This document shows, one piece after another, positions 60,089 through 64,000 of a DNA stretch of 64,000 bases. The position numbers and the translations under genes were made by a program. Positions within the stretch are counted from its first letter, which is position 1, and each line of letters begins with the position of its first letter. The notes below the pieces were generated by a model, which was not told where the DNA came from, did no database searches, and was given only the letters and a program-made list of their open reading frames with translations. This stretch comes from Paracentrotus lividus (Eukaryota > Echinodermata > Echinoidea > Camarodonta > Echinidae), in contig CALNVZ010000641.1 of NCBI GenBank assembly GCA_940671915.1, forward strand, positions 36,430,248 to 36,494,247, given 5' to 3'.

Positions 60089-60540
60089 TACAGTCTGTGT
60101 CAAATAAAATGGTACAAGTGGAAAACATTTTTTTATAGTATGAAGATTAATCACAGCCTGCTATTGTTTTGGTATTTTCAAAAAGCACGAAGATCAGGCT
60201 TTCACCTGCAATTTTTTTTCATCACATTTGGTGTTGTAATTTTTGAAATATGACTAGTTTTCTACAATAAAAAAAAAAATCCATTTTTCGCACGCCGTCC
60301 CATGCCTTTGTGTATAGGTTTCGCATAATGGCCATAAAGTGCTCAATTTCGATTTGTTCCTCGTCGCACAAAATTTAGCATAACTTTTGTTTTACGAAAG
60401 CAAATTATACAGTACAAAGCGCATCAGCAAGGAAAATTATTTGGCTATATTTTGGTACCACATACACACATTATTTGAAAATATTTCACACCTAAATTTT
60501 TTTTTCCCGACTGTACCATATTTTTTGACACAGACTGTAT
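60089..60540. mobile_element. TA-flanked TIR element (mariner-like ends)
   Basis: Left tacagtctgtgtcaaataaa, atggtaca pairs with right tgtaccatattttttgacac, agactgta, with TA at both outer edges. About 450 bp, no transposase. The TIR is unlike that of 12780-13645. Confidence 0.75.
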
Positions 60541-61122
60541 AACTAAGTGGCTCTGTCCAAATCAAGTTATTTAAAATGGAAGTGGTCTGAATTTTTTAAT
60601 CTCAGACGGTCTGTAACTGAATTTCACATATAAAATGAGCAGAAAGTGCAAATCATGGAATTAGTTTTCAATCAGTTTAATGTTTTGTTGAGGGTAAATT
60701 GCAAAAAAAAAAATTGAGAAAGATTGGTGGCAATTTGAAGATGAAAGATCGATTCGTTTAGACCTGTAGATCTCAATCTATTATAATACGAGTTAATGTA
60801 ATATTCGTCATCATGATATTTAATCTTGTAAAGGTTTGTGTGAGATAAGTATTGTACTATTACTACAGTCCACACCCATTGTAATGAGATTATAATGTGT
60901 GTTCATTATAATGAGAGTAGACTGTGCAGTATTGCATGATATCAATAAAAGGTGCATGATGCACAGGAGAAATGCAAATATACCTTGAAATCTTGCTCTC
61001 GCTTTCTTTGTTTAGTTGGTACATTCCTCTACAACATTTGCAGTTTGTTACAATAATTCTCTTAGTCTCCAAATATGTGCACGTTTGTATTCAGCATAAC
61101 AAGATTTCATTATGAGAAGGCA

Positions 61123-61427
61123 GTTTGCTTGGTCCTGTCTAAGATTCTAGACTCTTTTCATGAGTTCTATATTCCCCAAGCTGCTAAACTCATTGTATGC
61201 GCCAAGTTGAGTGATGGCGCAATTCCCAGAACCTGTACGCTAGGCAGGATTTATGAATATAGAATTCATAAAAAGTATTTACTGGTGACCAGGTTCTCGG
61301 GGGTTGCAGTCACTCGACTTGGCACACACAGTGAGTTTAGCAGCTAGGGGAATATAGAACTCATAAAAAGAGTCCAGATCTAGACTACTCATTAAAATGC
61401 GTGTTGCCTGTACCAAGCAAGGCCAGA
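61123..61427. mobile_element. Foldback element with roughly 110 bp arms
   Basis: Left ttgcttggtcctgtctaaga, ctagactcttttcatgagtt, ctatattccccaagctgcta, aactca pairs with right tgagtttagcagctagggga, atatagaactcataaaaaga, gtccagatctag and ctgtaccaagcaagg. Short spacer; the ORF across it is a by-product. Confidence 0.8.
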
Positions 61428-61475
61428 AGACAAAAAAAAAAAAAAAAAAAAAACAACTTACAGTCCAATCTCATT

Positions 61476-62045
61476 AAAGGGGAATCCAACCCAAGGAGAA
61501 AATCAACCTTACAGGGAAGAGGAAAATGAGAGGAGCAATCTAAAAAAAGTTTCATCAAAATCGGTTATAAAATAAGAGAGTTATGGAAGTTTGAAAAGTC
61601 TAGTTGTTCCTTCTATGGGGATCCTCAAATTGGCATCATCGGCTTTAAAATGGCCGATCTTATGGACAACTCTCCATTCGTTTTGTACACAAATTTTCAG
61701 ATTTTCCCCATTTTCTTTCGAAATATATCTTACCTCCTTCTGAGCTCAACATATGTTATGTGAAATATATTTTCCCATGACATATTTTGAGCTCAGAAGT
61801 AAAGAAGACATATTTCGAAAGAAAATGGGGAAAATCTGAAAATTTGTGTACAGAACGAATGGAGAGTTGTCCATAAGATCAGCCATTTTGAAGCCACACA
61901 ACTTTTGCTCATGTTTGCAATCTTCTTGTCATAACTCCCATCTCATTTGAACTATTCTCACTTTCAAAATCTAAATTTAATCATCCTCTCTCCTTGATAT
62001 TTAGTCTCACAATTTTTCTCTTTTCCCCTTTCTATATCATTTCTC
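61476..62045. mobile_element. Degenerate foldback with a well-preserved 120-bp central hairpin
   Basis: ttaaaggggaatccaaccca at the left resembles the other TTAA-type ends, but no right-hand counterpart is visible. The core (61650-61895) pairs almost perfectly: gccgatcttatggacaactc, tccattcgttttgtacacaa, attttcagattttccccatt against aatggggaaaatctgaaaat, ttgtgtacagaacgaatgga, gagttgtccataagatcagc. Confidence 0.75.
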
Positions 62046-62966
62046 TGCTTTATCCAATGAAGGCTAGAGAGGGACATTGCGTGATGTTCAAAAACCTCAC
62101 ACACTATCTTACCCTTGGCCACTCTTCAGCATTTAATAGCACGACGCAGTCTAGTCACATTTTGACCGTTTTTCTAAATCAGCCAAAACACACAGAGCTG
62201 CCAAATCTATATCCCAGTCCCATTACCTGGGGTCCATTTCACTTTAAGTCACAATGAATTTCTATGCGTATCCAGTAATCAAAACATAATTTAATGACAG
62301 AATACCTATTGGCATGCATTCCCTAAGCATGATGCAAAGGTATGCAACTATCAATTGAGGTGTGACTTCAAGTCAGACTTTACTCTCTGTAAAAACAGGC
62401 ATCAGACCTCCAAACAACCATTTTGTTGGAAAAGAGTTGATTTTTCTCATCTGGAAAAGGAAAAATAGTTTAGTAGTCCTAAGGCTGTATGAAACCTTCA
62501 ACAGTTTCTCAACTTTAATTGTAAAAAATGAAAATTGGTACTACTTGGCAACTCTTTCAGATAAAAACTTGGGTAGAAAATCTACAAAAATCACACATAA
62601 CACACTTTTAAATTTATGTGGGAATTGCTGGCTTTATTGTGTTGGCTCACATGCTCAAAATGCGTATCAATTGAAAAGTTTTGTGCGATCTACTCAGGAG
62701 TAACTTCTGATTCACCAGAGTGATTCACAACATAGGCTGGCTTCGCTGAACATCATCAAAGCTTGCCATTGACAGAAGAAACAGGATTCCTGATGCAATT
62801 GGGATCCACGCTTTCTGTGAAAACTCTTGGTTGAACTGACTAGGTTGCTTCTGAATGGTATCAAAGCTTTCAGGAAATATTGCCTTGGTGTGGGTAGTGG
62901 AGTTTGAAGATTGGATAAGTGGCTGTACAAGTAAGTGTTCAGAATGAGTCTGTGTTTGGCAGGAGA
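62046..62966. other. Downstream flank or 3' UTR of RPL37A, convergent with RETREG
   Basis: Lies beyond the RPL37A stop codon on the minus strand, so its right part is presumably 3' UTR. A minus-strand AATAAA (plus tttatt, 62633-62638) is one possible signal but would make a 330-nt UTR, long for a ribosomal protein gene. Nothing else is recognised. Confidence 0.35.
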
Positions 62967-63626
62967 TTAGATATCCTGCATTTCACGGAGACGGCGTACG
63001 ACGCTCCTGACGGTAGCGGCAGCTGTGGTGCTGTAAGGAAAAATAAACAAAGAAAAAGTTGGTATCATGACAAAAGCCGATGAGTAAATAAACAGGACAT
63101 ACCAAATTAAGTCCCTTGCAGGTTACTAAAGAAAACTAATGTATTATGATGAGAAAATAACTTTTAAATTCTACATACTCTTGCCCCAAAAAACTAAAAA
63201 TTCAATGACCATAAGACCAAACAAGCAAGAAACAATTCAACTAATTTTTTGTTAACCCTAATGGTCCCAGGGGGTGGGGGCACACATACTTTGAGGGTTT
63301 TTTTCCCCCTGGTACCGAAGGCTAGCTAAAAAGTTTAGGGTCAGTGAAATAATATTTTGTTGTTGTTGTATATTCAGGGGGCCGCTTTTCAAGCCTCAAA
63401 GCATACAGTCCACTCTCATCATAACAAGTACAGATAGCTTTCAACTAGATGGAGAAAATCTCCCAAGCTCTTTGTGGCATTTCTAGGACAAAATCACCCT
63501 ATACCATATGTACTTATTTAACTAATGAAATATGCTCTCTTACCTGTACACCCAGGCTCCTCCAGCAACGGTCTTGCGACAGATCTTGCACATCCAGATA
63601 CCAACAACTTTCCTCTTCATGGAATC
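62967..63626 (-). CDS. RPL37A: 60S ribosomal protein L37a (eL43), last two coding exons, gene runs off the right edge
   Basis: On the minus strand, exon 63626-63544 encodes DSMKRKVVGIWMCKICRKTV then AGGAWVY, and exon 63030-62967 encodes STTAAATVRSVVRRLREMQD-I and a TAA stop; the intron 63543-63031 has a gtaag donor and ttacag acceptor. The sequence matches the C-terminal half of eL43, a large-subunit ribosomal protein with a C4 zinc ribbon: CKIC here is the second CxxC pair, the first pair lies in the upstream exon outside the window. The presence of a normal intron argues against a processed pseudogene. About 48 C-terminal residues are visible of an expected 92 or so. The gene is convergent with RETREG. 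Confidence 0.93.
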
Positions 63627-64000
63627 CTATACGATAACAACACAGAAGTTGATTTTAATTGAAAATGCTGGATAATTCACAATTAAAAAAAATTATGAGT
63701 TGTTTGCTTTCAAATGACAGACTGTCCTAGTTTTGCATTTTCTGGAAAGTGCTTTATACCATACATTTTAATTCATCTTTGTCAAAAAATTAAATGTACT
63801 AATAACAGGGGATTTTGGTGAAAGTGTGAATTATTTACTTGCATATCATAACAAATCAACCAGGTTCTACACAACCAGCAATCCCTGATCGTAACTCGAC
63901 TATTGGTATATTAGTCTGACATCAATTGCAATTTCTGATAGAGGATTGGACTGGCCATCAATTTAAATAAACCAAAAAATTGTTAGATAAAATTAATGAC
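63627..64000 (-). other. RPL37A intron, partial
   Basis: Lies upstream of exon 63544-63626 on the minus strand and begins with a usable acceptor (gtatag). No part of the preceding exon (KYTCSFCGK region) is found before the window edge. Confidence 0.6.

Noticed and set aside
62967-63626. RPL37A as a processed pseudogene
   Set aside because: A normal GT-AG intron separates the two exons and the frame is intact through the stop codon.

Overview
This is AT-rich nuclear DNA from an animal. The genes are split by GT-AG introns, the intergenic space is long, and the sequence is packed with short inverted-repeat transposons, foldback elements and microsatellites. The protein matches (inositol hexakisphosphate kinase, RETREG/FAM134 ER-phagy receptor, ribosomal protein L37a), the very frequent palindrome TACATGTA and the type of small repeats suggest a marine invertebrate, most likely an echinoderm such as a sea urchin. 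The species is inferred and cannot be proved from the window alone. There is no bacterial-style operon, CRISPR array or phage in it.

Layout. (1) 1-5871 holds the 3' end of a plus-strand gene coding for a small protein with a C-terminal membrane segment; I do not recognise the family, and only the last exon (5734-5871) is reasonably supported. (2) 5872-18400 is intergenic: several short TIR elements, a nested pair at 8878-10172, GAT microsatellites around a TA-flanked TIR element (12780-13645), and a 3.3 kb field of degenerate tandem repeats (14620-17970) split by a 1.3 kb TIR element. (3) 20125-25388 is a complete five-exon IP6K gene on the plus strand (474 aa), with a possible 5' UTR exon at 19551-19655. 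(4) 25389-41450 is intergenic and dominated by a giant palindrome (27111-32071) and many MITE-like elements, ending in a 560 bp ATC/CAT microsatellite. (5) 41524-54767 is a complete eight-exon RETREG (FAM134) gene on the plus strand (543 aa) with a reticulon-homology domain, a 28-nt microexon and a C-terminal LC3-interacting motif; a perfect CRE palindrome lies 38 bp before the ATG. (6) 54768-62900 is intergenic or 3' UTR plus more foldback elements. (7) 62967-63626 holds the last two coding exons of RPL37A on the minus strand; the gene continues past the right edge.

The genes are unrelated single-copy housekeeping or regulatory loci: inositol pyrophosphate signalling, ER turnover by autophagy, and translation. 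I see no functional cluster. The most unusual structure is the roughly 5 kb palindrome, whose two arms both keep a matching 68-codon ORF near the ends and degraded coding-like sequence near the centre. It is probably an undescribed foldback transposon rather than a new cellular system.
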